Below, piece by piece: positions 27,132 through 35,817 of a DNA stretch of 64,000 bases. Below the pieces are notes generated by a model. That model ran no database searches and was not told where the DNA came from. It saw nothing but the letters and a program-made list of their open reading frames with translations. The stretch is from Candidatus Gastranaerophilales bacterium (GTDB taxonomy: Bacteria; Cyanobacteriota; Vampirovibrionia; Gastranaerophilales; Gastranaerophilaceae): assembly GCA_944324315.1 (NCBI GenBank), contig CALUVW010000004.1, positions 34,011 through 98,010 on the forward strand, written 5' to 3'. Position numbers and translations under genes: made by a program. Position 1 is the stretch's first letter, and each line of letters opens with the position of its first letter.

Positions 27132-28748
27132 ATGAGATATTCAAAATATTCTACGGTAATAATAGGAAGCGGCATTGCAGGATTGTATGCGGCTTTGAAA
27201 ATAGAACAGCAGGTTAAACTTCCTGACGGTCTGCTTCTAATAACAAAATCCAAACTCGGAGAAAGCAACTCAAGGTACGCTCAGGGAGGTATAGTCGGCG
27301 TTATGAAAGAAAACAGAGCTGACTCCACCGCTTCTCATATCTCGGACACAATAAAAGCAGGCGCCGGTCTGAGCGACTTTAATGCCGTTAAATATATATC
27401 GGAACACTCTGATGAAGTCATAAAAGATTTACTTAAATTTGGTGTTGAATTCGACCGTGACGAAAATAATAATTTATGCTTTACCAGAGAAGCTGCCCAC
27501 AGTGTAAGAAGAATTTTACATTCCGGCGGTGATGCTACCGGTAAAATGATTGAACAGGCGCTTTGTAAAAAAGTAAAAGAAAATGAAAATATTGATATTT
27601 ACGAAGAAACAGATGCCGTTGAACTAATTGTAAGTTCTAATGAATGTAAAGGTGTTCTGGTTTATAATGATGAGAAAATGGAATATGAAACCATATATTC
27701 TCCTGCGATTATTCTTGCAACAGGCGGTATCGGACAGCTATACAAATATACAACAAACCCTGCCGGAGCCACCGGAGACGGTATTGCGATTGCTTATAAT
27801 GCCGGAGCTGTTATGCAGGATATGGAATTTGTTCAATTTCATCCGACTGCTCTTGCGATTGACTGCGGAGAAAACCGCTTTTTAATTTCCGAAGCTGTTA
27901 GAGGAGAAGGCGCAAAACTATGTGATGCTGACGGTGTTGAGTTTATGTCTAAATATGATGAAAGAAAAGAACTTGCACCGCGAGATATTGTTACACGGGC
28001 AATTTTTAATGAAATGAAAGAACATAACAGTGATAACGTTTATCTTAATGCTTCTTGCATAAATTCAACAATGCTTAAAAAGAGATTCCCGAATATATAT
28101 GCCAAATGCCTTGAAAACGGAATAGATATTTCTCATGATTTTATTCCTGTTGCACCGGCTGCACATTATTATATGGGAGGTGTAAAAACAAATCTGCAGG
28201 GAGAAACATCAATTAAAGGATTATACGCAATTGGAGAAACAGCATCAACAGGTTTGCATGGCGGTAATCGTCTGGCCAGCAACTCTTTGCTTGAATGTGT
28301 TGTATGCGCTTATTCCGTTGCAAAATATTTAAAATCTCTGGAACTTAAAACTCCGAAACAAATTGACGAAAAAATCATGTCTATTTTAGACAGATATTCA
28401 AATGAAGACCTTATTCTTGATGAGTTAAACATTCCGGAATTAAAAAAACAATTGCAGGATATAATGTGGAATGATGTCGGGATATTAAGAGATGAACATT
28501 CTTTGATGACTGCTATAACAGAACTGAAAAAACTTAAAAATAATTTCCCGCGGACATATAAATGTTTAAACAGAGAAGAATATGAATTTCGAAACATGCT
28601 GATTACAAGTATGTTGATTACAAATAGTGCACTCACGAGAAAAGAATCACGCGGTGCCCATTGTAGAACAGATTATCCGGAGACACTTGATAATTGCGTT
28701 CACAGTATTACCGATAAAACACATGGAGTATTTGATTTTGTTAAGTAA
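27132..28748 (+). CDS. nadB: L-aspartate oxidase
   Basis: 538 aa. N-terminal FAD motif GSGIAGLYAALKIEQ, the NSRYAQGGIVGVM active-site segment, EFVQFHPTAL, and GGNRLASNSLLECVVCA near residue 378. Makes iminoaspartate from aspartate, the first step of de novo NAD synthesis. The stop overlaps the start region of nadC, so the two are cotranscribed. nadA (quinolinate synthase) is not in this window. Confidence 0.98.
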   Translation: MRYSKYSTVIIGSGIAGLYAALKIEQQVKLPDGLLLITKSKLGESNSRYAQGGIVGVMKENRADSTASHISDTIKAGAGLSDFNAVKYISEHSDEVIKDLLKFGVEFDRDENNNLCFTREAAHSVRRILHSGGDATGKMIEQALCKKVKENENIDIYEETDAVELIVSSNECKGVLVYNDEKMEYETIYSPAIILATGGIGQLYKYTTNPAGATGDGIAIAYNAGAVMQDMEFVQFHPTALAIDCGENRFLISEAVRGEGAKLCDADGVEFMSKYDERKELAPRDIVTRAIFNEMKEHNSDNVYLNASCINSTMLKKRFPNIYAKCLENGIDISHDFIPVAPAAHYYMGGVKTNLQGETSIKGLYAIGETASTGLHGGNRLASNSLLECVVCAYSVAKYLKSLELKTPKQIDEKIMSILDRYSNEDLILDELNIPELKKQLQDIMWNDVGILRDEHSLMTAITELKKLKNNFPRTYKCLNREEYEFRNMLITSMLITNSALTRKESRGAHCRTDYPETLDNCVHSITDKTHGVFDFVK

Positions 28749-29568
28749 ATTTTATATACAAGACCATATAAAAATGGCATTAATGGAAGATATAGGTTAC
28801 GGAGATATTACAACAGAAAATCTTGCAGGTGAAGATGATTTCTTAAGAGGGGAATTAAATACCCGCAGCGAAGGCATTTTATGCGGATGTGAAGTTTTTA
28901 AAACCGTTTTTGAAACTTTATCAGACAAAATAAATATTCATTTTTATTTTAAAGACGGCGATAAAATAAAAAAAGGAGACAAAATTGCAGATATTGAAGG
29001 TCCGGCCAAATACCTTCTTATGGGAGAACGTGTTGCATTAAATTATATTCAAAGAATGTCAGGTATAGCAACAGAAACAAAAAAATATCAGGATGCTATA
29101 TCTCCCTATATGGCAAAAATTGTTGATACACGTAAGACAACCCCAAATTTCAGGGCTTTTGAAAAATATTCGGTTAAAATCGGCGGCGGAGCATTACACC
29201 GCTTTAATCTCTCCGACTGCGCCATGATAAAAGATAATCACATAAAACTTGCCGGTTCCATTACAAATGCTGTAAATAAATTAAGAAACAATATTTCGCA
29301 TGCGCATAAAATTGAAGTTGAATGTGATAATTTAGAACAGGTTAAAGAAGCTGTTAGTGTTAATGCTGATATTATAATGCTTGATAACATGCCGGTAAGT
29401 ACTATGAAACAGGCTGTTGAAATAATTGCCGGCCGTGCCGTTATTGAAGCCAGCGGAAATGTTACACTTAATACCGTTAATGAAATTGCATCAACAGGAG
29501 TTGATATTATATCATCCAGTGCAATTGTCGCAAAAGCGCCAACTCTTGATCTGGCACTTGATATGTAG
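28723..29568 (+). CDS. nadC: Nicotinate-nucleotide pyrophosphorylase (carboxylating)
   Basis: About 281 aa from MEYLILLSKFYIQDHI, overlapping nadB by 26 bases; a TTG at 28738 is an alternative start. Longer frames upstream lie wholly inside nadB. Family motifs: LMEDIGYGDITTENL, VDTRKTTPNFRAFEKYSVKI, GGGALHRFNLSD and MLDNMP. Converts quinolinate and PRPP to nicotinate mononucleotide. With nadB here and nadE at 56792 most of the NAD pathway is represented in the window. Confidence 0.96.
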   Translation: MEYLILLSKFYIQDHIKMALMEDIGYGDITTENLAGEDDFLRGELNTRSEGILCGCEVFKTVFETLSDKINIHFYFKDGDKIKKGDKIADIEGPAKYLLMGERVALNYIQRMSGIATETKKYQDAISPYMAKIVDTRKTTPNFRAFEKYSVKIGGGALHRFNLSDCAMIKDNHIKLAGSITNAVNKLRNNISHAHKIEVECDNLEQVKEAVSVNADIIMLDNMPVSTMKQAVEIIAGRAVIEASGNVTLNTVNEIASTGVDIISSSAIVAKAPTLDLALDM

Positions 29569-29604
29569 TTTTTAGTTTAATTGTAAACTTTCGTAAAATA
29601 CATG

Positions 29605-29641
29605 GCAAAAAAAATTTTCCTTTGTTTTAAAATAAATGTAG
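29605..29641 (+). promoter_or_regulatory. Weak copy of the GCAA upstream block
   Basis: GCAAAAAAAATTTTCC with AATAAATGTAG about 26 bases downstream, before the 29668 gene. It is less like the consensus than the others. Confidence 0.3.
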
Positions 29642-29667
29642 AAGACATTTAATTATTTGGTGAAAAA

Positions 29668-30573
29668 ATGAAAATTAACTCAACACAACGTGATATGACC
29701 CTTAAAGAGGGTAAATTCAGGCTCCGTTCGGGCTCTCAACATTACAGAGAGAAGAATAATGCAGGAGTGTATGAAAATAACAGAGGATATAGTACAGATT
29801 ATTGCGGCAGTTTTACGGGAAAGAGTGAAGCTGCCGCAACTGTTATGAAAAAAGGCGGAATTTTAACAAGCACCTGGTTTAATAAACTTTTAACCTGTTC
29901 TAAAAAACATAATGTATCAACTAGTGCCCTTGTTGCTTTAGTACTTGCAGGCGTTTTGAGACCGGCAATGATTATGACTCTTCCGGGTGAAAAAGACAAA
30001 GAAGATAAAATTTATGCATCAGGCCACTCAATGGCTTCCGCAATTCTCGGATTTATTGCATCAGTAATTTTAACAAGTCCTTTAGACAACGCCGTTGAAA
30101 ATCTATTTAATAACAACGGTTATTTAAAAACAAGCAATGAAGATGATGGAAAACTAGTTACTGAAAAACTTAAAGACAATACCGAAAAACCAAAAGTATT
30201 CAGTAAAAAACTTACGAAAATAGGAAGGATTGAAAAATCACTTGAGCAAAGAGCAAACTTGAGAGATGAAGCAGGAAAAATCATTAACCGAAAATCTAGA
30301 GAACTATTCAAAGCAATGAACAGACACAGAGATGCTCTGAATACGTTATTAAAGATGATACCTGATTTTATCATATCAGTACCCAGAGCCATTTTGACAA
30401 TTGCTCTTATTCCTCCGATATTAAAATACGTATTTGGAGTCGAAAAGAAAAAAGCTCCGGAACAACAAAAGGAAAATAATAATATGCAGCCCCAAAATAC
30501 AAAAATGGATTTTATAGATAAACCTGTTTTTCAGGAAGTTATTAATGGATTAGGAAAAGGAGGTGTTAACTAA
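29668..30573 (+). CDS. Lineage-specific membrane protein (RP-loop family)
   Basis: 301 aa. After a basic N-terminus with DYCGSFTGKS comes LAGVLRPAMIMTLPGEKDKEDKIYASGHSM: a hydrophobic segment with Arg-Pro, a charged loop and a second helix, as in the proteins at 14413 and 14964. A Lys/Arg-rich middle and a further hydrophobic pair near 235-260 (FIISVPRAILTIALIPPILKYVF) follow. The stop overlaps the next start (TAATG). No known function. Confidence 0.77.
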   Translation: MKINSTQRDMTLKEGKFRLRSGSQHYREKNNAGVYENNRGYSTDYCGSFTGKSEAAATVMKKGGILTSTWFNKLLTCSKKHNVSTSALVALVLAGVLRPAMIMTLPGEKDKEDKIYASGHSMASAILGFIASVILTSPLDNAVENLFNNNGYLKTSNEDDGKLVTEKLKDNTEKPKVFSKKLTKIGRIEKSLEQRANLRDEAGKIINRKSRELFKAMNRHRDALNTLLKMIPDFIISVPRAILTIALIPPILKYVFGVEKKKAPEQQKENNNMQPQNTKMDFIDKPVFQEVINGLGKGGVN

Positions 30574-31520
30574 TGAACATAACATTACATAACAACACCT
30601 ACAATAAATATAATCAAAACTTTAATAACTGCAGGCCAAAACCTCAAAGTTTTACAGCAAATGCATCGGCAGTTACAATAGATGCAGCAGAAAAACTTAT
30701 TGAACAAACAGGAAAGGGCGGTTCTTCATTTTTTAAACCCGTTTCCGATTTTTATAACAAATGTTCGTTAAATATCGCAAAATATATCACATCAAAAGTC
30801 GCAGACAGCAAAGTGTTAAACTATACAGCAGATAAACTGAAAAATAATAATAATTTGTTTCAACATTGTTTAACACTCGGCTCTCTTATAACCAGCGGAC
30901 TTTATATGCAAAGAACATTAACCAATGATAAAATGGATAAAGACAGGAAGAAAACTCTTGCCGTAAACCAGTTCTTAACTTTCCTTTTATCTACAATAGG
31001 AGCTTATTCTCTTGATAAATACCTAAAAAGTTGGTGGGAAAACGTAACATCCAAATACGTCGGTTTACAGATTAACGATCTAAATTTTAACAAAAACTTT
31101 AAAGACATAAAAACGGCCATCAATAAAGTTAATAAAGCTTTAAAGAAAAATCCAAATGCAGATATATTTAAACTGGGAGAAAATGCAAAAGAAGGTTTAA
31201 ATATGTCAGATATAGGGAAAAAATACTTTGAACATGCTTTGAAAAAAGCTGTCGAAAATAGTGACAGTCAGGTTAAATCTGTTTCAGGACTTTCACTAAA
31301 CAAATATATTGGCAAACTTGTTAAAGATGAACATATACCTAAACTTTCAAAAGAACTCGGAGACAGAATTGCTGGAATGGGACTTCTAAGATCAATGCTG
31401 GTATTCGGTTTTGTTTACAGATTCTTTGTTCCGGTTGTAGTTACGAAACCTGCTAACTGGCTCTGTGATAAGTATCTTGAGCATAAAAAATCAAAAAATA
31501 ATGTTAATAATGCAGCGTAA
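30573..31520 (+). CDS. Lineage-specific membrane protein (RP-loop family partner)
   Basis: 315 aa, coupled to the previous gene. N-terminus Asn-rich, then KPQSFTANASAV, the F-x-G/A motif seen in related proteins. Membrane segments near 108-130 and 142-158 enclose the loop QRTLTNDKMDKDRKKTLAVN, which again places a charged loop between helices. A last hydrophobic segment (LLRSMLVFGFVYRFFVPVVV) is near 270-292. It pairs with 29668 as 14964 pairs with 14413, which suggests a two-component membrane complex. Function unknown. Confidence 0.77.
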   Translation: MNITLHNNTYNKYNQNFNNCRPKPQSFTANASAVTIDAAEKLIEQTGKGGSSFFKPVSDFYNKCSLNIAKYITSKVADSKVLNYTADKLKNNNNLFQHCLTLGSLITSGLYMQRTLTNDKMDKDRKKTLAVNQFLTFLLSTIGAYSLDKYLKSWWENVTSKYVGLQINDLNFNKNFKDIKTAINKVNKALKKNPNADIFKLGENAKEGLNMSDIGKKYFEHALKKAVENSDSQVKSVSGLSLNKYIGKLVKDEHIPKLSKELGDRIAGMGLLRSMLVFGFVYRFFVPVVVTKPANWLCDKYLEHKKSKNNVNNAA

Positions 31521-31540
31521 ACACAATTAAATATCTACAC

Positions 31541-31573
31541 AAAAAACTGCCGTAAAATATACGGCAGTTTTTG
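31541..31573 (+). terminator. Terminator after the 29668-30573 pair
   Basis: Stem AAAAACTGCCGTA with TACGGCAGTTTTT, followed by TGCAG; symmetrical. Confidence 0.85.
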
Positions 31574-31593
31574 CAGTTTATTAAAATTTTAAT

Positions 31594-31770
31594 CCCCATA
31601 TCTGAAATAAATTCAGGGCAGGCTCTGAACTCGTTTGACTGCTTTTGCCGAAATCTTTGATTTCGTGCAAAATGTCCCAATGCGGGCAGGGTCTAACTGC
31701 TATGAGATGCTGAAACTAGTTCAGCATGACGTTTTTATTCATAATTGGTGTAAACTGAGATATAAGTCCC
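31594..31770. repeat. Long intergenic repeat, copy A
   Basis: Contains CTGAAATAAATTCAGGGCAG, GATGCTGAAACTAGTTCAGC and AACTGAGATATAAGTCCC. The second and third parts match the copy at 38128-38230 in order and spacing. This accounts for most of the 31521-31835 gap; the rest is AT-rich promoter sequence for the HEAT gene. Confidence 0.7.
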
Positions 31771-31835
31771 TTTTGTATTTACTTGAAAAAAAAAGAATTT
31801 TATAGTATATTTTGTAGTGTAGATGGGGTAAAACG

Positions 31836-32786
31836 GTGGAAAAAGATTACTTGGATTTAGATTTAATAGCTAAAGAATGTAACCTGACCGATGAGTCCGA
31901 TATCTGCTCAGTTGTCGAGAAAATTCAATCACTTGACGAAATTTATGAACGAGACAATCTTGTAAAAATATACAATTACTTTCTGACAGTTTCTGAAAAT
32001 TCTGAAATTTTAATTAATATAATCCAATGTTTAGACAGACTGCGTGACAATTCCTCATTAACTCCTTTATTGGATTTACTTTTGATGAAACATATTAATA
32101 AAGATAAAGATGAGTTTATTAATGTCAGAGCGATGTGTGCAAAAGCCATCGGAAATTTAAAAGATACATCTGCTGTTACGCCTTTGTTATATTGCTTAAA
32201 TAATAAAGACGAAAATTATAAAGTCCGACTTTCCTGCGCCGACGCATTAGGAAGAATAGGCGACAGATATGCAGTTGCACCGTTAATAGAAGTCGTAAAA
32301 GATGAGAATGAAAAGTCTGTTTATGTGAGAGAAACAGCAGCCTCTGCACTCGGAATGCTCGGAGACATACGCGCTGTTGATCCGCTTGTAACAATACTTG
32401 AGACACAAAAAGGTATCTGGAATAAATTTACTTTCTTGAAAGAACGCGTAATTGAAGCACTGGGAAAACTGCGTCTTGATGATAATGAAAGAGTTTTTAA
32501 TGCTTTAAAAAATTCTCTTGTTGATGAATCCCCGCAGATTAGAATAAACGCAATCGAAGCAATTATGGACAGCGATAATCCAAAATCCGTAGAAACAATA
32601 AGAACCTGTCTTGTTGAAGATCAAAATGAAGAAGTAAAGAAAAATGCTTTAATTGCACTTTACAATCTCATTGGCAGAGAAATATTGGACGAAGTTGCAA
32701 ACGGGAAAGACTTTTCCGATGCCTTAAAAATGGAAGCGGTTTCTATGATTTCAGAATATGAAGAGGATGAAAATAACGATGAGTAA
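31836..32786 (+). CDS. HEAT-repeat protein
   Basis: 316 aa starting at GTG after GGGG. From about residue 60 to 300 it is built of HEAT/PBS-lyase-like repeats (VRAMCAKAIGNLKDTSAVTP, VRLSCADALGRIGDRYAVAP, VRETAASALGMLGDIRAVDP). Such repeats form a curved scaffold for protein binding. Similar proteins in cyanobacteria attach bilins to phycobiliproteins, but no phycobiliproteins are expected here, so a general scaffold role is more likely. It overlaps queC by 8 bases, so it heads the operon. Confidence 0.88.
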   Translation: MEKDYLDLDLIAKECNLTDESDICSVVEKIQSLDEIYERDNLVKIYNYFLTVSENSEILINIIQCLDRLRDNSSLTPLLDLLLMKHINKDKDEFINVRAMCAKAIGNLKDTSAVTPLLYCLNNKDENYKVRLSCADALGRIGDRYAVAPLIEVVKDENEKSVYVRETAASALGMLGDIRAVDPLVTILETQKGIWNKFTFLKERVIEALGKLRLDDNERVFNALKNSLVDESPQIRINAIEAIMDSDNPKSVETIRTCLVEDQNEEVKKNALIALYNLIGREILDEVANGKDFSDALKMEAVSMISEYEEDENNDE

Positions 32787-33444
32787 AGGTATTGTACTTT
32801 TATCCGGCGGTCTTGATTCTCTTGTCAGCCTCGGTTTATGTATAAAATCTCACGGGGTATCGCTTGCTATTACATTTGACTACGGACAAAAGTCTGCTGA
32901 ATACGAGATAAAAGCCTCTAAAAATATTTGCGATTACTATAAAATAACTCACAAAGTAATTACTCTTGATTGGCTTAAAGAAGTCACTCATACAACATTA
33001 GTAAATAACGATAAAGTTCCCGAAGGTGACGCACTTCGTGACGGTTCACAATCCGCAAAAAAAGTCTGGGTTCCAAACAGGAACGGGTTGTTTTTAAATA
33101 TTGCCGGAGCATTCGCCGATGGAGAAGACTATGATTATATAATAATCGGAGCGAATAAGGAAGAAGCACAAACATTTCCTGACAATACACAAGAATTTTT
33201 AAACAGAGTTAATAGCGAGTTTGAATATTCCACACTGAAACATCCACAAATAGTTGCCCCCTTGATAAATTCTGATAAAAATGATATAGTAAAACTGGCA
33301 TTGGATAATAATATTCCGCTAAATTTTGTAAGAAGCTGCTACAACGGCGGAGAAAAACATTGCGGACGGTGTGAATCCTGTGTCAGATTAAAAAATGCGC
33401 TATTGAACAACCATGACACTCATTATATAAGGGAGCTTTTTTGA
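32779..33444 (+). CDS. queC: 7-cyano-7-deazaguanine synthase
   Basis: 221 aa from MSKGIVLLSGGLDSLVSLG, preceded by GAGGATG. PP-loop ATP pyrophosphatase motif SGGLDS at about 8-13, the family segment IIIGANKEEAQTFPDNT, and a C-terminal zinc site (SCYNGGEKHCGRCESCVRL). Makes preQ0 from carboxydeazaguanine for queuosine-type tRNA modification. Other queuosine genes are not nearby. It is coupled on both sides, to the HEAT gene and to DUF366. Confidence 0.96.
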   Translation: MSKGIVLLSGGLDSLVSLGLCIKSHGVSLAITFDYGQKSAEYEIKASKNICDYYKITHKVITLDWLKEVTHTTLVNNDKVPEGDALRDGSQSAKKVWVPNRNGLFLNIAGAFADGEDYDYIIIGANKEEAQTFPDNTQEFLNRVNSEFEYSTLKHPQIVAPLINSDKNDIVKLALDNNIPLNFVRSCYNGGEKHCGRCESCVRLKNALLNNHDTHYIRELF

Positions 33445-33995
33445 AAATAAAATTTCTGGAAAATGAAATAAAATACGAAGGCTGGCAGCTTTCACCTCAC
33501 TGGATTTATAAAAATTTTGAAATACAGGGAGATGCAATTGTTGCTTTTATTGGCGAATGTGATGTTAAATTAACTGAAATGGTCGATATTGAAGATGTAA
33601 TAAACAACGAACCTATTTACAGTAAATCTATGCTGAGTTTTATATCAGAACAGTTCAATATCGGACTTGTTGAAGGCGTTTTCAGACAAAGACTTTTAAT
33701 CTGCATAATTAAGGAAGCTCTTGAAAAACGAGGATTTACAATCACAAGAAACGGAGACGACCTGTTCTTTGACGGGAAAAAATTAACTGTGTCAATTGCG
33801 ACCAAATCGGTAAATTCCATTCTTATACATACCGGTATAAATATTGATTCAGCAGGTGCGCCAGTTAAAGCCAGCGGACTCTCGAGTGAACTGGGGCTTA
33901 ATGATATAAAAGCATTTGCAAACGAAATACTTGAAAAATATTCATCAGAAATTGATGATATAATTATGGCATCAACAAAAGTTAGAGGTGTATAA
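33441..33995 (+). CDS. DUF366 family protein
   Basis: 184 aa beginning at TTG (TTGA overlap with the queC stop). Matches the DUF366 pattern: IKYEGWQLSPHWIYKNFEIQ, DAIVAFIGECDVKLTEMVD, and a C-terminal IDSAGAPVKASGLSSELG. The family is known mostly from archaea and some bacteria and has no settled function. Tight coupling to queC suggests a link to deazaguanine or nucleotide metabolism; that is inference. Confidence 0.85.
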   Translation: MKIKFLENEIKYEGWQLSPHWIYKNFEIQGDAIVAFIGECDVKLTEMVDIEDVINNEPIYSKSMLSFISEQFNIGLVEGVFRQRLLICIIKEALEKRGFTITRNGDDLFFDGKKLTVSIATKSVNSILIHTGINIDSAGAPVKASGLSSELGLNDIKAFANEILEKYSSEIDDIIMASTKVRGV

Positions 33996-34669
33996 TGGAA
34001 GAAGATTCAAAAAAAACTTCGCATATAAGCTACAAAGAGTATCAAAAAAAAGTTACAAAAAATCCTAACGATGGAATAGTTATTTTTGTATCAGCATTTT
34101 TTATACTTTTACTGTTGTTTTTAGGAATAGCAAAACAAATTTCACCGGAAGTTGATGTTTCAATAGGTGATGAACCTAGTGTATCTGATTCTGCAGATGA
34201 GCAGATTCAAAAATCCTATGTGGATGACAGATTAAAATTATTGCAAATGGAAGATGAAAGCAAAACATCTGAAGATAGTTCTTTTGCGTCTGAATTAGAC
34301 GAAAAAGTTGTTCTTCCTGACCATAACAAAGAAGCAAAAGAAAAAACAGAACCGACCAATGAAGAACAGCCCATAACTCTGCCTGATACAGAAGCAAACC
34401 CTAAGCCTTCTGAAACAGCAGCCCCTCAACCGGCAGCAGCCCAACAGGTAACGTCTAAAGTTGTTGTCGGATATTATGCAACAAAAGAACAGGCAGAAGT
34501 TGCAAAAGGCATTATTGCTGAATCAGGTTTAAATATTTCTCCGTTTGTTAGAAATATTGGCGGAGCTTATACAATTCAGGTAGGCTCATATTCAACGAGA
34601 GAAAAAGCGCAGTCTGTAGTAAATGATCTTTTGAGAAACAATTATCCTGCAAGAATAATTACAGAGTAA
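33995..34669 (+). CDS. SPOR-domain membrane protein
   Basis: 224 aa. Short cytoplasmic N-terminus, one membrane helix at about 28-48 (GIVIFVSAFFILLLLFLGIA), a Glu/Pro-rich linker and a C-terminal SPOR domain at about 148-223 (VVVGYYATKEQAEVAKGII; YTIQVGSYSTREKAQSVV). SPOR domains bind denuded septal peptidoglycan, so this is probably a cell-division or wall-associated protein. Its ATG overlaps the DUF366 stop by one base and it ends the operon. Confidence 0.9.
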   Translation: MEEDSKKTSHISYKEYQKKVTKNPNDGIVIFVSAFFILLLLFLGIAKQISPEVDVSIGDEPSVSDSADEQIQKSYVDDRLKLLQMEDESKTSEDSSFASELDEKVVLPDHNKEAKEKTEPTNEEQPITLPDTEANPKPSETAAPQPAAAQQVTSKVVVGYYATKEQAEVAKGIIAESGLNISPFVRNIGGAYTIQVGSYSTREKAQSVVNDLLRNNYPARIITE

Positions 34670-34675
34670 ATAAGT

Positions 34676-35005
34676 TTAGTGCAAGGACTCTCGATATAAA
34701 TTTATCATGCGGTAATAATATTCAATTTCTTTTATATTGGATTCATTTAATATCGTGCAGATAGAATTTATCATTTCATCTTTACTTTTAATATGCTCAA
34801 AATCAAACAAATCTTTTTCAGGAATATCTAACGATTTTATAATTTTTTCAAGAGTTTCGGAAGAAACAAATCTCTTCCCGCGTTCAATATTACTTAAATT
34901 TGGTGTATCAATACCAATCATTTCAGCTAATTTTTCCTGCGTTAGATTTTTGCTCTTTCGGATTTGCTGTATACGTCTGCCGAGTTTTTCTTTTAATTCA
35001 GCCAC
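34676..35005 (-). CDS. XRE-family transcriptional regulator
   Basis: 109 aa starting at GTG after TGAGG. The helix-turn-helix covers about 6-60 (LGRRIQQIRKSKNLTQEKLA; GIDTPNLSNIERGKRFVS). The remaining 45 residues are helical and may serve in dimerisation. Divergent from the 35183 gene, whose promoter contains an AAATGC-N11-GCATTT palindrome that could be its operator. Confidence 0.92.
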   Translation of the reverse strand: MAELKEKLGRRIQQIRKSKNLTQEKLAEMIGIDTPNLSNIERGKRFVSSETLEKIIKSLDIPEKDLFDFEHIKSKDEMINSICTILNESNIKEIEYYYRMINLYRESLH

Positions 35006-35060
35006 AATTTACCTCATAATAAAATTATGGTAAACATGTTTATTGTAAAATTTAATTATC

Positions 35061-35124
35061 TTAAATGCTATTTAATATTGCATTTATTAGTAATATATGC
35101 TATAATAATTGTATTAAATGCTAT
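35061..35124 (+). promoter_or_regulatory. Promoter with operator-like repeats upstream of the 35183 gene
   Basis: TTGCAT (35078-35083), 17 bases, TATAAT (35101-35106). The palindrome AAATGC-N11-GCATTT (35063-35085) covers the -35, and TTAAATGCTAT occurs twice (35061 and 35114). The arrangement fits repression by the adjacent XRE protein. Confidence 0.6.
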
Positions 35125-35182
35125 GAAAAGCTAAAAAAGATAGTATCATAGAAAAATAAAATAATACGAAAGGCAGGCAAAT

Positions 35183-35743
35183 ATGGCTATGGATGGGATT
35201 AACTGGTCTCAGAAATTATCAAATGAACAATTAAATGCTTCGGCAAACAGTGTACAAACTCGTACTGAAGCGACAAAACAGAATTTCATTCCGCTAAATA
35301 GAGGAGTTGGTAATGATGCATCAAAAAGAGTTACTGATACCGTAATTGAACACGCCTTAAATCAGCCTTCTGCACGTAAATCAGTAAATATGCTTCTTTC
35401 AAACAGTCCGGTTGGCTTAGGGAATCAGCCTTCGGATGAAGATATAGAGAGTATGGGGTATCAATTTTCCCTTACTGCAATGCATATCGGAGCTCCCAAG
35501 ATATTCACATCAAGTGATGGAGGAACAATAACTGTTTATGACGGGAAAGGTACTGCAGAAATGGGAGAAGACAAGAGAAAAATTGTCTACCAGAATGGCA
35601 GATATACTCAGGAAATGTATTATGATGAAAACGGAAAATTAACACAGGGTAAAATGGTAATTAAAGATAAAATTGCCGGATTTACAGAACAGCAATATGA
35701 TTTTATTATGAAGGGAGATAAAATAGAAACTGTAATTAAATAA
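35183..35743 (+). CDS. Hypothetical protein, 186 aa, likely XRE-regulated
   Basis: No recognised family. The first 70 residues are polar with no signal or membrane segment (MDGINWSQKLSNEQLNASAN). The second half has alternating hydrophobic strands with Gly/Asp turns (GGTITVYDGKGTAEMGEDKR; MYYDENGKLTQGKMVIKDK), suggesting a beta-rich, antiparallel fold like MORN or toxin-associated repeats. It is a single gene divergent from an XRE regulator, with a terminator behind it. Confidence 0.65.
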   Translation: MAMDGINWSQKLSNEQLNASANSVQTRTEATKQNFIPLNRGVGNDASKRVTDTVIEHALNQPSARKSVNMLLSNSPVGLGNQPSDEDIESMGYQFSLTAMHIGAPKIFTSSDGGTITVYDGKGTAEMGEDKRKIVYQNGRYTQEMYYDENGKLTQGKMVIKDKIAGFTEQQYDFIMKGDKIETVIK

Positions 35744-35760
35744 GAATTGAATTATTTTAT

Positions 35761-35803
35761 AAAAATACATCATTGCATATTAATCCGCAATGATGTATTT
35801 TTA
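35761..35803. terminator. Bidirectional terminator
   Basis: Stem AAAAATACATCATTGC with GCAATGATGTATTTTT, 10-base loop, between convergent genes 35183 and surE. Confidence 0.88.
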
Positions 35804-35817
35804 TATTTTGATATATT

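Noticed and set aside
28627..28722. Long N-terminal extension of NadC
   Set aside because: It is out-of-frame nadB coding sequence; NadC homology starts at about 28723-28741.
31836..32786. Phycobilin lyase
   Set aside because: The HEAT repeats are similar, but no phycobiliprotein genes are seen, so only a scaffold role is supported.
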